Source: Mytilus californianus (Eukaryota > Mollusca > Bivalvia > Mytilida > Mytilidae). Taken from it: DNA of 64,000 nt. Made by a program: the position numbers and the translations under genes. The notes beneath the pieces are model-generated. The model did not search any database. It saw only the letters and a list, made by a program, of their open reading frames with translations, and was not told the origin of the DNA. The stretch is taken from assembly GCF_021869535.1 (NCBI RefSeq), contig NW_026262690.1, positions 13,975,001 to 14,039,000 of the forward strand. Direction: 5' to 3'. Each line of letters begins with the position of its first letter. Position 1 is the first letter of the stretch. Below are positions 10,611 through 22,433 of the stretch, piece after piece.

Positions 10611-12494
10611 GAATTTCGTTTTAATAGTTGAGCCATAGAGTTAGTCGGTAAACTATTTATTACCATTCTTTATCGAGTATTTCATAATTATGATGAAATG
10701 CGTAGAGTTAAATTTACTCGCTCCTATCCGATTTTATTACTTAAATGCCCATAAAAGTGTCGTGTCAATCCGATACTCCAACAAAATTGTCCAAAAGTTC
10801 TTTCTTCTGCTGAGATCGTAAAACAGTCATAAAATTACCAAGAAAGGACGTTTTGTCAATAATCATATTAATTTTATATACATTTTAGTCGTTGTTAATA
10901 TGAAATAATGAGTAACTTTATATTTTAATACAAAATAGCTTCTATTAAGGTGGAAATGATTTTATCTGTGGTACTGACACGATCTTATCTCCAGGACTGC
11001 ATTTCAAGCCGTCCGCCCTACAAAGGGCTATGTTATTCCATGACTTAATAAAACATAAAATTACTCTTCAGTATGAAATGATGAACAGTTGACAAACGAC
11101 AGAAAGGTTATATTTTGAATGAAGCAACTGTTCAGAAATAAATTGACATTGATATAATCAAAATTTTGTTTTGTTTTGTATCATATTGCATAGTTTAATA
11201 CTTTAAATTCAATATCTATGTTTTGAACTATTTACAGAAGAAATGGCTATTTATATCTGATATGATATTTTTTTGTATCAAAAACAAACTATTTATTTTC
11301 TCCAATTGTACCCGAGAATAAAAACATTATTTTTGAATCAATGTGTGTGCTTTCTTTTATTCATATTTCAACAAAACAGTTTATTTACCCCCTTTAATAT
11401 GTGATGTATCGTGATTCTCTTTCCCACTGAAGAAACATGGAATTTTAGTGCCATCGTTCCAGAGACTATTCGACAATTCAAGTCTCCACATGCAGGCAAA
11501 CATTAAATGTCTGTTAAAAACAGGACAATCATGAATACACAAGCCTTAAATGTTACAAGTCTAGTCAACATAATGCGGTTGTATTCTCTATCATTGCTTT
11601 TGCAAATCGATCCAACCAAAATTTATAGAAATCTGCAATAAAAATTATGATTAACAACAACGTTTTTTAAAATATTTATTGTCAACCACATTAAAGAAAA
11701 CATTTTTAAGAATCGGTTATCTGGAATAATTGGAACTCTATTATATTTGCTCTAGTTCCATAAGTACAATATAGTTACATTCTAAATGACTATTACTAAT
11801 AATCCGGATGAAGATAACTAGAGAGCGATGATAAAAGAAGAAAATTATATCCTTTCAATCCTCTCTTCAGTATTAAAATAATTCGCTTTGAGAATTATTT
11901 GATGATTTCGACTTAACCATCAAATCTAAACAAATAAATCAAGTTCGGAATGTTAAAATAGACCGCACTTTATCTTATTACTGTAATTGACTAAGCCGGA
12001 TTTCTTATAACAATTATTTTGATGTTACATATAGGAGTTAAGTGTATTAAATCTAGATATGTGTTATTGTCCAGAGTCTGTTTTCCGAGAATAATACAAT
12101 AGGACAAGTACAGTGATCAACAAGGCATAGAAACGTATTGATTTAACCCGATTAATGAGTGGATGATTTTCCGTTTAATATCATCAAATGCTATTAGATG
12201 GCTGTTCACCAACATTAGGAAGAATTATCAAAACAAAAACCACAATGAGACTTCAAGGCAATCTTTGACTAATAAATTATGAAGGGGTCATAGTCATAAT
12301 TCATCATTACGGGGATGTTTCATCCAACAATCATCTGGTTTTATAAGCGCTTATCATCTTTATTTTGTTATTCGTATAGTTTGGATAGGAAAGGAAATAC
12401 GCATACTGGCGAAAAAAGGATTATACCACCAAATATAAAAATATAAATTCTCCTTTTTTCATATGTAAATGATTTAACATTTATAATATATGAA
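10611..12494. other. AT-rich spacer, nothing recognised
   Basis: About 1.9 kb of non-coding sequence, without a frame over 60 codons. A slightly GC-richer patch lies at about 10990-11040. No exon or RNA gene is supported. Confidence 0.5.
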
Positions 12495-13475
12495 CACTTG
12501 TTTCAAGACACGTGTGCTTTACGTGTAATTACAATCCCCATATAAATGTATAGCTGTATAAATACACTTATTTCAAGACACGTGTGCTTAACATGTATTT
12601 AATATCCCCATATAAATGTATAGTCGTATATAAACACTTAATTTTGTTTCAAGACAAACGTTCTTTACATGTAATTACAATCCCCATATAAATGTATAGC
12701 CGTATATATACACTTATTTCAAGACACGTGTGCTTAACATGTATTTAATATTCCCATATAAATGTATATCCGTATATAAACACTTGTTTCAAGACACATG
12801 TGCTTAACGTGTAATTACAACCCCGTTATAAATGTATAGCCGTATATATACACTTATTTCAAGACACGTGTGCTTAACATGTATTTAATATCCCCATATA
12901 AATGTATAGCCGTATATAAACACTTGTTTCAAGACACGTGTGCTTTACATGTAATTACAATCCCCATATAAATGTATAGCCGTATATAAACACTTGTTTC
13001 AAGACACGTGTGTTTAACATGTATTTAATATCCCCATATCAATGTATAGTCGTATATAAACACTTGTTTCAAGACAAACGTTCTTTACATGTAATAACAA
13101 TCCCCATATAAATGTATAGCCGTATATGTACACTTATTTCAAGACACGTGTGCTTAACATGTATTTAATATCCCCATATTAATGTATAGTCGCATATAAA
13201 CACTTGTTTCAAGACAAACGTCCTTTACATGTAATTGAAATCCCCAAATAAATGTATAGCCGTATATATACACTTATTTCAAGACCCGTGTGGTTAACAT
13301 GTATTTCCATACCACATACCACATCTTCTTATGTCTATTTAATATCCACATATAAATGTTTAGCCGTATATAAACACTTGTTTCAAGACACTTGTCCTTT
13401 AAATGTAATAACTATCCCCATATAAATGTATAGCCGTACTAGATAAACGCTTGTTTCAAGACACATACTGCATGA
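12495..13475 (+). repeat. 70-bp tandem array, about 14 units in alternating A/B types
   Basis: The unit reads 'cacttgtttcaagacacgtg', 'tgcttaacatgtatttaata', 'tccccatataaatgtatagc', 'cgtatataaa' (70 bp). Units start at about 12495, 12565, 12635, 12711, 12781 and on to about 13448. Two variants alternate over much of the array: A has 'aacatgtatttaata' and B has 'tacatgtaattacaa'. The higher-order unit is therefore often a 140-bp dimer. Most units hold the palindrome CACGTG. One unit near 13300 carries a 32-bp insertion with 'cataccacataccacatctt'. Confidence 0.92.
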
Positions 13476-16373
13476 TGACCATTTCCTAAATTGAACAATA
13501 ATCAACTACGTATTTATAAATTGATTTTCCTGTACCAAAACTAATGGTCAAGCCAAGAATCCTGTATAACTTACCTTGCAAATATGCACATTACTTATTG
13601 TGTCTGGGGAAAATGTGGTTGACACAGCAACAAAACTTCTTCTTACTTTTATATACACTACTAGAATGTATATTCTCCAAAAGACAATATGAAAAGCGCT
13701 GAATCAATCCAAATTTACCTTGATCGATGGCTGTTTAACATCATGCATATTCATGACAAAAAGATGAGATTTTGATGTACCTTACGGAAATAAGGAGGTG
13801 TGGTATGATTGTTAATGAGGACAACTACCCAATAAAGACCAAATCATTGTTCTTGATTAAGCTATTTTTTGTTGAAAAGTTTAATGGAATAGATATTGTT
13901 TAATCAAAATTTACTTCTGGAAAAAAAAAAAAACGGTAGACCAATTCTATCCGTGTAACTTGGAAAGGTCTCATCCTAATAACATCATAATAAACCAAGA
14001 GATTTCCAGGGAAATTTTGTAAAACATTCCAAGTTTTGTCAAACTTCGTAGTAATTTACAGGTTCACATCCCGGGAACATATATACACTGTTTTACTGTT
14101 GTAGAAACCACATGTTGACCTCCAAATGCATTATCTGTATAGTTCTGTTTTGCTGTCTTTTTATATACATATATTTACTGAATGATTTCTTGTATTCACA
14201 TTTTGGTGGAAAGCAATGAATTTTTATCTAGCCAGCAAATTTCTCACCAAAAAAGGAAAGCTTCCTTTTACTTGTTTGGGTTCCAATTCATCTTTATTTT
14301 ATGATCAAATCAATTTAAAAACTTTTTAAGGGTTTTTTTTTTTTATATAAAAGGTGGCTATTGATTTTGATGGTGGTTTTTGTCGACCGGATTTTGTAAA
14401 AGAGGTAAAATATATATTAGTTCCCCTTAGTTTTGAAGCATATTGTCCTTTTCAGTATTTTCAGGATTTTTCATTGATTTTCTGTCAAACCATCAGTTAT
14501 GGAGAAACCATGACATCATTTGATTTTACGTCTGGCTTTCGAAAGTGTTGGCGTTGCTCAGTATCAAGTTTTCTATGTAGTGCTTTGTAATTTGTTTTCT
14601 GTGTCTATCAATTTATTAATATGACTGCTCCTTGGTATCTTTTTACTCGTTTTGGTCACCAACTCAATATCGGAAAAGGGATTAAATGATCAATACATAT
14701 ATGTAAGGAATAATTCGCTGCTGTTTGTTTAACCATTAGGTTTTAATTGCGTATATTACATTGGTTGCAATGACATATCGTAATTTTCCAGTAAAATAAC
14801 AACGTGAAAATAAACCCGATTAAATAGTCCACGATCAATGTAATAAAAAAGTTAACTAATCCAAGAATTCAAATATCGAAAAATATTCACCCTGTTACCT
14901 GGGACATATAATTTATTGAGTTAGTTACTATTCCCAGTCGTATTCGAACAGCATTGATAATTAACGCATGTGAAACGCGCAATCGTGAATCATATGTTAT
15001 TTGGTCACTCGCATTTGAATCTTGTATTCGTTTTTCTGTAAAAAAAAAAAGAATAATGATATGACAGTTTCTTAAAATTTACCTTCTCGTGAGAAGCTTT
15101 CCATCGTTTCCTCGTATTTAAAGTATTGTTAGCCTTCAAGAAAGATGAAGAAAGACAAAAGGAACTAAAATAGATTTATTCCTTAAAACTTAATTGTAAA
15201 AAAAAAACAAAAAAAAAACTTGAACGGAACATACGGTGGCCAGTACTTGTACAAACTTTAGTCTTTTGGTCTATATAAACTTTGGCAAACATATCACATC
15301 TCATCGTTTTCGTATGACCACTTGTTTGCTGTTAAATTTACTAAGAATTTAAACAATTCAAGACAAATTATAAACATTGTTTAGGTAAATACAGGAGGGA
15401 AAAACGTATATACGTCGAAATTACCATTGGATTATGATGTAATACAAATATAGATAAGTGTTAAAAACAAACAGGTTTTTATTCTTTTAATATCATATTT
15501 TTAAATTAATTTGTTAAACAAGTTTATACTGAATCAATGTTTTCAAATAACTTTACAGGTGTTCATGATATTTATATTAGGGAAGAAAGAGATATCGAAA
15601 TCTAGAATTACGGTTGTAAAAATTTGATAACAATGTTTTGTAAAATCATCTATGAAAACTATTCGTTGACCTCTCCTTTGCGATTCACATCAATTCCGGC
15701 ATTGTTCTGTGGCTTACTCTTGCTTGTGTTACAGATGCTGTTCTGGATTAATTTACCTGCCAAACATCAATTCAATGGAGTACGATGAATTACACAGAGT
15801 GCGTTGCTATTAATTTATACTTTAATATCGGATTAAATTGGGTATCACAAAACATTATTTAATTGATAAATATCAGCAAACACGAAAGGTCTCCTCCGAT
15901 GCATGCATTTACGTTCCATGCAATGTATGTTATAGCCGGGAAACATTTTACGCTTGCGGTTAACACATATTATATAGCCATGTCACATTGTCATTCATTC
16001 CTCATACATTTTATTATGGACAGCGAGAGGGAATCATCCTCAGGTGGTTTGAAACACTTCTAATAAATAACTAACATTTAGCTTCAGACAAAACTTACCT
16101 CTGGGAATTTTTTTTTTTAATTCCGTAACCTTTTGGTTTATGCTGCCAAGTTTTGGGGTATATTTGGTTTCTTAAAAATTTCGTTATTAAGCGTATGTAA
16201 TAGAGACAGTTATATATATATACAAACGTCCTGACATAAACTTAGCTGGCGACAGTAGCTACACGGTGCTTGAGTTTAGTACACCAGATTTTAGTACACA
16301 TTTTTCTTCTTCTCGGTACACCAACAAGCCTACATGTAAAGTTCTTAACGGTTCCGAATGTCAAGACCTGGAC
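13476..16373. other. AT-rich non-coding region with one short element scrap
   Basis: About 2.9 kb. Near 13795-13860 'ggaggtgtggtatgattgtt' and 'aatgaggacaactacccaat' are a fragment of the 'ggtatgattgccaatgagac' dispersed family. A-runs lie at 13920, 15040 and 15200. The 78-codon plus frame at 14354 and the 66-codon one at 15863 show no domain. No RNA gene is seen. Confidence 0.5.
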
Positions 16374-16830
16374 TTATGAATTGCTACAAACCGACCCAGC
16401 TGTACGGGCGTGTTCCTGAAGTGGAAGACTACCACATCTGTAAAATCGCTGTGTAGCTGTATACAGATTTTCTTTATCTATTTTATTATGAAATGCCCCC
16501 TCAACTAGATCTTCAATTCTGTCAGTGAAATAATCCAAAAATTCTCCTGGATCAAAGTGAAAATACCCAGCTTTTCATAAACAGAAATTGAACAGCCAAC
16601 TGAATCGAACCGCTCTGTAAACAGTTTGCATGCTGCATCCTAATCATGGCCTCTTCTTATAGAACGTCAGTGCTCTTCTTATAGAACGTCAGTGTGCTTC
16701 CACCAGTATACACTCTAGCTGTAAAATCAATATTTACTTTGAAAAAGGACCATGCTAGTGGCGATGTTCCAACAACAATGCCAATAGTATTCATACTTTT
16801 CTGGATAAGATAAGCAGTAAGTTGACAAGG
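16374..16830 (-). pseudogene. Decayed coding sequence of unknown family
   Basis: Three minus-strand stretches read like protein but lie in shifted frames. About 16826-16680 includes SMNTIGIVVGTSPLAWSFFK. About 16640-16560 includes ACKLFTERFDSVGCSISVYE. About 16565-16374 begins FDPGEFLDYFTDRIEDLVEG and ends at TAA (16374-16376). A TAG (16639-16641), at least one frameshift near 16560 and a 22-bp tandem duplication (16651-16694) break it. Base composition is more balanced than the surroundings. I do not recognise the family. It could be a processed-gene remnant, a transposon gene or a decayed exon of a gene elsewhere. Confidence 0.5.
16651..16694. repeat. 22-bp tandem duplication inside the decayed coding sequence
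   Basis: 'tcttcttatagaacgtcagt' 'gc' is followed by a second copy. Since 22 is not a multiple of three, the duplication shifts the reading frame of the decayed sequence. Confidence 0.85.
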
Positions 16831-16889
16831 ATTATATGTATAATATATCTCAAGAAAAATGTACCACATGCAAAATATATACAAAACAC

Positions 16890-17610
16890 ACCCTTAAATA
16901 AACAGAACTTTCAGTAAAACCCGTAAAAACAAATTCACGACACCCTTAAGCATGACATATCTTCATCTTGCATTTGTTTTGTAATCAAATATATAACCAC
17001 ATTCGACGCATGTTTTCTAAAGAAACTGTTATATCAACTCTAATTAAAACGATTTTAAAAACAACTGACAATTATGTACATTGTCGGAAAATATAAAATT
17101 TTGTTGTACCAGCTTTAGAAACAGGACTTCCTATTTAGTAGCGAGTAAAAATCAATTTTCCGACTGTGTATACAAATGTTTTTAATGTTTAGTTTGTTTA
17201 ATCTTTGTTTTGTATAGATATCGACATGGCTTAAACGTGGACTGCGAACAGGACCCCAAAATAAACTGTGACGTAAATTAGATCTTTAGACGAAAATGTA
17301 ATTTTAACATTCATTCCCGTTTGCTTATCATGGAAGCTTGATAGCAAAAAAATATTTGTATGCCTGTCATTTGTACAGTTTAGTTGGTTGATTTTATTCT
17401 TATATTTTATTTGTTATTCAGAGTAGTTTTACATAAACAATAAATCTTTCTTAGCGTAAGATTCAACTTATCATGTCAAAATGAAGATACATGTGTTTAA
17501 CCTTACCCCACACCTAGTATCACAACAGTGTTTTGATTAATTAGACGAATTGAGATAAAAGGACCAACAGGCTGACTGTTAGGTTGATTGAACCACAGAG
17601 AAGTGCTAGG
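16890..17610. other. AT-rich spacer, nothing recognised
   Basis: Non-coding sequence between the decayed coding sequence and the TIR transposon. No frame, exon or RNA gene is supported. Confidence 0.5.
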
Positions 17611-18725
17611 CTGGGACTATTATACTAACGGGACTGGAAGCCGTTACACCAATCAGCGTAATTATACTCAACATCACGGTCAGACTTTACCTGCGCGAGA
17701 TTTGTCGATTCGCCATATTGTTTTGACAGTGTCAGCGTGCCTTCATTGCGTAATTTTTGTAAGTTGTTTTTATAGCTATTTGAAATGATAATCCTGCATA
17801 ACTCTTTTTAGAGTGGCTCTTATTCTATATGTGAAGTTGTAATATTATGCAAATGTTTTATAAGAGGTGAGACTCAAATAAAATATTGTCTTGTCTTGTC
17901 TTGTAAACATGATTATTATTATGATAAATGATGTCTCGATCATTGACAGTTGTAAGTAATCACCAGACCCCGCCTTTGATGTAAAAATGACATCTAAAGG
18001 TTGCAAAATTTTTAGGATGTTGAAAGCATGGAGACGCTGTGAAAAAGGGACGCTTTAGCCTTCATAAAATTTCTAAAAACTTTTGTTTGTAAAGAGATAC
18101 GCAAGTTCTGTTTTTTGTTAAATCATACTTATAAGTTAAAGGTTGTACTGGCCTTATTTTTATTGTAATTTTTAGAATGAAAAGCGGAATATAAATCTCT
18201 TTTGCATTGCCACAGGAAGCCACATGCAGGGCTTAAAGAAATTATAGTGTTCCTATAAAATTGCTTACTCCTATTTCATTGCGCAATATTTGTAGTTAAA
18301 TCATGTTTTTTCTTGCACAATAATGATCATCAGGTGTCATAAGCATCTTACTTCATGAAAATATGAACAATAGGTTCCAAAATCAGAACTACCAAAGAAG
18401 GCCCTTTTCACGGTTATTGCGGTCATATTGAATAGGGGCAGAATTTCATATTTTGTATGCCATCATTTTTTCCCTGTATATACTTCAAAGAGAGGGGATG
18501 CATCTCCTCGATCAGCAAATGTCCAATTATTTATATGTTCTTAGTATAGACATTAATTATGCCCTTCAATGTATCATTGTAATTTTTTTTTTCATTACAG
18601 AACCTTTCTGGAGGCTTCCCTAGTTAGATATTCAAGATGATACTGAATGCAAACAGAGGGAGAAAACTGATGAAGTAGCAGATAGTGATCAGATTTGTGG
18701 TCACAAGTTAGTATAATAGTCCCAG
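17611..18725. mobile_element. Non-autonomous DNA transposon, 1115 bp, with perfect 19-bp terminal inverted repeats
   Basis: The left end 'ctgggactattatactaac' (17611-17629) is the exact reverse complement of the right end 'gttagtataatagtcccag' (18707-18725). The flanks carry the same word, 'agtgctagg' before the left end and '(ag)tgctagg' after the right end. This gives a target-site duplication of 7 bp outside the 19-bp repeats, or 9 bp if the terminal bases are shared. That size range suits hAT (8 bp) or Mutator-like (9 bp) elements, but which is unclear. No transposase frame is present. A retroposon tail at 17805-17900 lies inside it. Confidence 0.85.
17805..17900 (+). mobile_element. Retroposon 3' end with (TTGTC)n tail, copy 1
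   Basis: 'ctctttttagagtggctctt' is followed about 60 bp later by 'ttataagaggtgagactcaa' and 'ataaaatattg', then 'tcttgtcttgtcttg'. A matching end is at 29338-29455. The shared end plus a short simple-repeat tail is typical of a SINE or LINE 3' terminus. It lies within the TIR transposon, so it either inserted there or was carried with it. Confidence 0.65.
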
Positions 18726-20520
18726 TGCTAGGTTACCTCAAAGTGGCATCAACTTATATCACGTGATCATATTCAAAATATCATTTGGCGGTAACAATGA
18801 AATATATGTTCATTGTTAAACATGTGGACTTTCAGACAAAGGTTGATGTTATGATCATGAATTTAGTAACTGCATGTATGTCATAAGAACATAATGAAAA
18901 TTGGATAAATACCCAGTTTGATAATTTCCGTTGTCGTCAATTTAATGTATCACAAATATAAGTTGACACCTTTAATATTTAAGATAATTACCAATTATTC
19001 TATAGTTATATAAATTTTGTCATCAAACGTTTACCAAATGACTCGGAACAATAGAAACCGTATCCGATTTAACCCTTAGATTTTGGATAGCAATGACGTT
19101 AATTAGTAGCTCAATTATTATTGGATATCGTAAATCGCTGCACTGACGGGAACATGATGCATAAACACATCCGCAACCATTTAAATTATTATGAAACGCG
19201 GTTATGAATTCTTTGATTAAAGGAAGTGTATGGAAACGTGTATGCATACAAATTCTTCTGTCATGGAGATACAAAAGGCTTACAAGTACAAAATATTTAG
19301 CACTGTCGATTTGTCATCAATTGTTGATGAGTTGAAAGAATATAAAAATGAGAATCATACAAATTATGAATTTATCATTAATGTAACATCAAAGTTCATT
19401 ATTCAAAATACAACGTTAATGACAATTGTATTGCATTTAAATTGACTAAAATGACCGTGACAATGAAGTTATATTTAACAAGTATTTCCGTTCTGCGGAC
19501 GCCACTTTCTTATTCTTAATACAACGCGACTGCTGGCTTTACTTGTTTTCTGTAATGTTGCGGAAAATTAGAAGAAATCAAAAGAACTGTTAGTACCAGC
19601 ATGCCGAAATTAAGTCAAGCAAATAATTTTCTTTTTCTATAGGAAAGAATGTACATATGAAAACATTAGATTTCATGTTTGTTGTGTGGGCATGCCGTGT
19701 CAATTAAAATTAAATTAATATTACCAAAGACAAATGCTCAACTCTACAAGTAAACGTTAGCTATTTAGACATAAAAAATACATATTATTGCCAATGCTTT
19801 CCGACAGAAGAAAATAATGTATGTATGGTAAGACGAGAGATGATGCGAAAACCTGCATAATATTCTTTAGAATTAAACAACACCTTTGATCACTAACCGC
19901 CTAATTTGGGTATAAAAGAGGGAATGTGGAGATGGAATAGTTATGTTGATCCAAGATGTGAGAATGAAGAAAAACGGTTTGATAATTTAATTTGTCATGA
20001 TCAGAAAATTATTAAACTGGCACAACCTGAAAGTATAAGCGAAGGCGAATAAACATGTTTGAAAAAGGTCAGGAATAGAGCAATAATATAAAGCTCATAC
20101 TCATTAACATATGTACAGTTTTCAGGTGTTAATCTGCTTTAGGAAAGTATTGATTTTGATAAATGTATTTTAGATATTTAAAGAATTGGCAAGATTATAT
20201 CAATAAAAAAATCTTTGAAATTCGTTTTTTTTGCTTATAACTATGACACCTCTGTATTGGATTGTAATGAATAATATATTTTCTTAGGTTATTCTATGTA
20301 GAACGACTGTCATAAAGTTGTCACATATCTAATATTAAATTAATGTTGATGTGACTGTATTGTTATTATTCATCTTTTTCGACAGACAAAAACCAGTTGT
20401 TCTGCAAGGTATACCATATACATGCCACGAAACATCATGTACTGTGTTATAACCATATAGATAAGTTGACGAGGAAAGACATTACTCGACTAACGAAATA
20501 TTAATTTTTATATAGCCTTG
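18726..20520. other. AT-rich spacer, nothing recognised
   Basis: About 1.8 kb of non-coding sequence. Frames of 83 and 71 codons near 19023-19445 overlap on opposite strands and have no recognisable domain. Confidence 0.5.
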
Positions 20521-20720
20521 TTTGTCAAGTTGTCTCATTGTCGATCATAACACATCTTGTTATTTTCATATTGTTGGTCGAGTGTTCTAGTGCGCTGAGT
20601 ACAATGCGGGCGGTGTTGTGAAGACGTAACAGAAGCATGCTTCTATTGCATCGTGATAACTCCACCTGCATCGTCGATACTGTGTCATGCGACTTTTGCT
20701 ACTTGACACTGTAGGTTATA
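20521..20720 (+). mobile_element. Dispersed-element end followed by a possible tRNA-like SINE head
   Basis: 'tgtctcattgtcgatcataa' 'cacatcttgttattttcata' (20529-20568) is the familiar element end. It is followed by 'ggtcgagtgttctagtgcgc' 'tgagtacaatgcg', which resembles the A-box half of a tRNA-derived SINE head. I cannot fold a full cloverleaf, so it is not called as a tRNA gene. Confidence 0.3.
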
Positions 20721-20984
20721 TAAACATAATTTTTTATAGCATTCGCTAGTCGAGTCTTGCCTTTATATATAAAAAACCTTAATTCGTGAACTTTTTTTCA
20801 TATTTCTTAATACACTGAACACTTACATATATAAAAAGAAACATAAATAATATAAAATTACCTACGCGGTTATGATAATTTATGCAAAACTTTTAGGCAT
20901 AAGTTTCGCTAATTGCTTTTAAAAGAAACCAGAAATGACCTTTCGTAAAATCTCTAAAAGGTTGATCAGTTTTCTACTTGTTCT

Positions 20985-21335
20985 TATTTTTCTTCCCTTT
21001 AAAAATATCAAGATAAAATGGGAGCATACAATATGAAGGCAATAACACATCACAAGTCGGACAGGAAAACAAAAAATACAATAGTAAAAAGAAAAACAGT
21101 GTAAAAACCGACCACAGTCCACAGAACACTACACAGTAAACTAAAGACTAAAAAACTCCAGGGAAAAAAACCGTACCGCTAGGTTTCTCCTTGAATTGTT
21201 TTTTTTTTGTTTTTTTTTTATCCTGTGATCTTTTTTAACTTACGCTATGGTATGGATTTTACTAATTATCCATCGTATTCCTAGTATTTTTTTTATATAA
21301 TTGTCTTATTTGCAATCATACCGCATCTCTTAAAA
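20985..21335. mobile_element. Diverged dispersed-element fragments
   Basis: 'aagtcggacaggaaaacaaa' and 'acagaacactacacagtaaa' 'ctaaagactaaa' match the family at 33890, 35600 and 58135. 'ttgtcttatttgcaatcata' 'ccgcatctc' (21300-21329) is a diverged copy of the 'ctcattggcaatcatacc' end. No coding capacity. Confidence 0.5.
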
Positions 21336-21565
21336 TTCATCAGACATAATAATTATGTTGTTGACTTGTTTAAATTTTTTTGTAAATATAATAATGTTCG
21401 GCCTCCTAGCAAGAACTGTCATCGGACAGCTTCAATATGCACTGTTGGACATGTCTTGATCACCCATAACACGTATTTTAGGACGCTTCTGTTAAATAGG
21501 ACCACTGACACAAAAATATTATCTGGTAACAGAGCTGTAAATGAAAACAAGAAAACACAAAGGCG

Positions 21566-21895
21566 TTTAAATATTACATATTTTGTTTAGATATTACATA
21601 TTTTGTTTAAATATTACATATTTTGTTTAGATATTAGATATTTTGTTTAGATATTAGATATTTTGTTTAGATATTACATATTTTGTTTAAATATTACATA
21701 TTTTGTTTAGATATTACATATTTTGTTTAGATATTACATATTTTGTTTAGATATTACATATTTTTTGTTTAGATATTACATATTTTTTGTTTAGATTTTA
21801 CATATTTGTTTTGTTTAAATATTACATATTTTTGTTTAGATATTATTTATGTTTTTTGTTTATATATCACATATTTTTTGTTTGTTTAGATATTA
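21566..21895 (+). repeat. 20-bp tandem array, about 15 units, very AT-rich
   Basis: The unit is 'tttagatattacatattttg' with variants 'tttaaatattac' and 'gatattagat'. Units from 21566 to about 21760 are near-perfect. Later units lengthen by insertion of T or 'tttg' and decay. No coding signal. Confidence 0.9.
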
Positions 21896-22340
21896 CGTCT
21901 TTTGTTTCCCTCTTCTATTGAACTACCTCTGTATTAACATATATTTAGTTCCAAAAGTTTTCTGGTTTCTACTGAATAGCGATTCAAACACCGCAAGAAT
22001 AAATACGACGCCGTCTGATCTTTTGAGAGTTTACTAAACAAAACGGTTGATTTCAAAGATAAGTCATTTTAAGTAACAGTTTCGTGGCTGAAAAGTCTTT
22101 TATTCGGAATTTCGAACTTACATGCTGACTTCAGAATTTGGAAGCCCCAAATTTAAAAAAAGTAGATATTTGAATTTCCAAATTGATTTTTATATTTATA
22201 TTCTGACATTCTTTATTTGCATCATAAATCCGCGTTTTCAATTTACCGAAGTTTCATCCTAACAGAAAAGTATTATGACGATGATGATGATGAAAACAAA
22301 TAGAAAAAAGCAACGATGCGATGACCAGCTGCAAATACAA

Positions 22341-22433
22341 AGGCACTAAAGTCTTGTCTCAGAATTTGTTTACCTATATACATTAGTGTTATATAAAGGT
22401 ATATAGGTGAACAAAATTCTGACAAAAGTGCCT
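22341..22433. repeat. Imperfect 93-bp hairpin
   Basis: The left arm 'aggcactaaagtcttgtctc' 'agaatttgtttacctatata' is the near reverse complement of the right arm 'tatataggtgaacaaaattc' 'tgacaaaagtgcct', around a loop of about 17 bases (22382-22398). A few bulges break the pairing. It could be a tiny MITE or a structured transcript. No flanking duplication is evident. Confidence 0.75.

Noticed and set aside
20577-20620. tRNA gene
   Set aside because: Only an A-box-like stretch is visible. I could not pair an acceptor stem or find a B box at the right distance.
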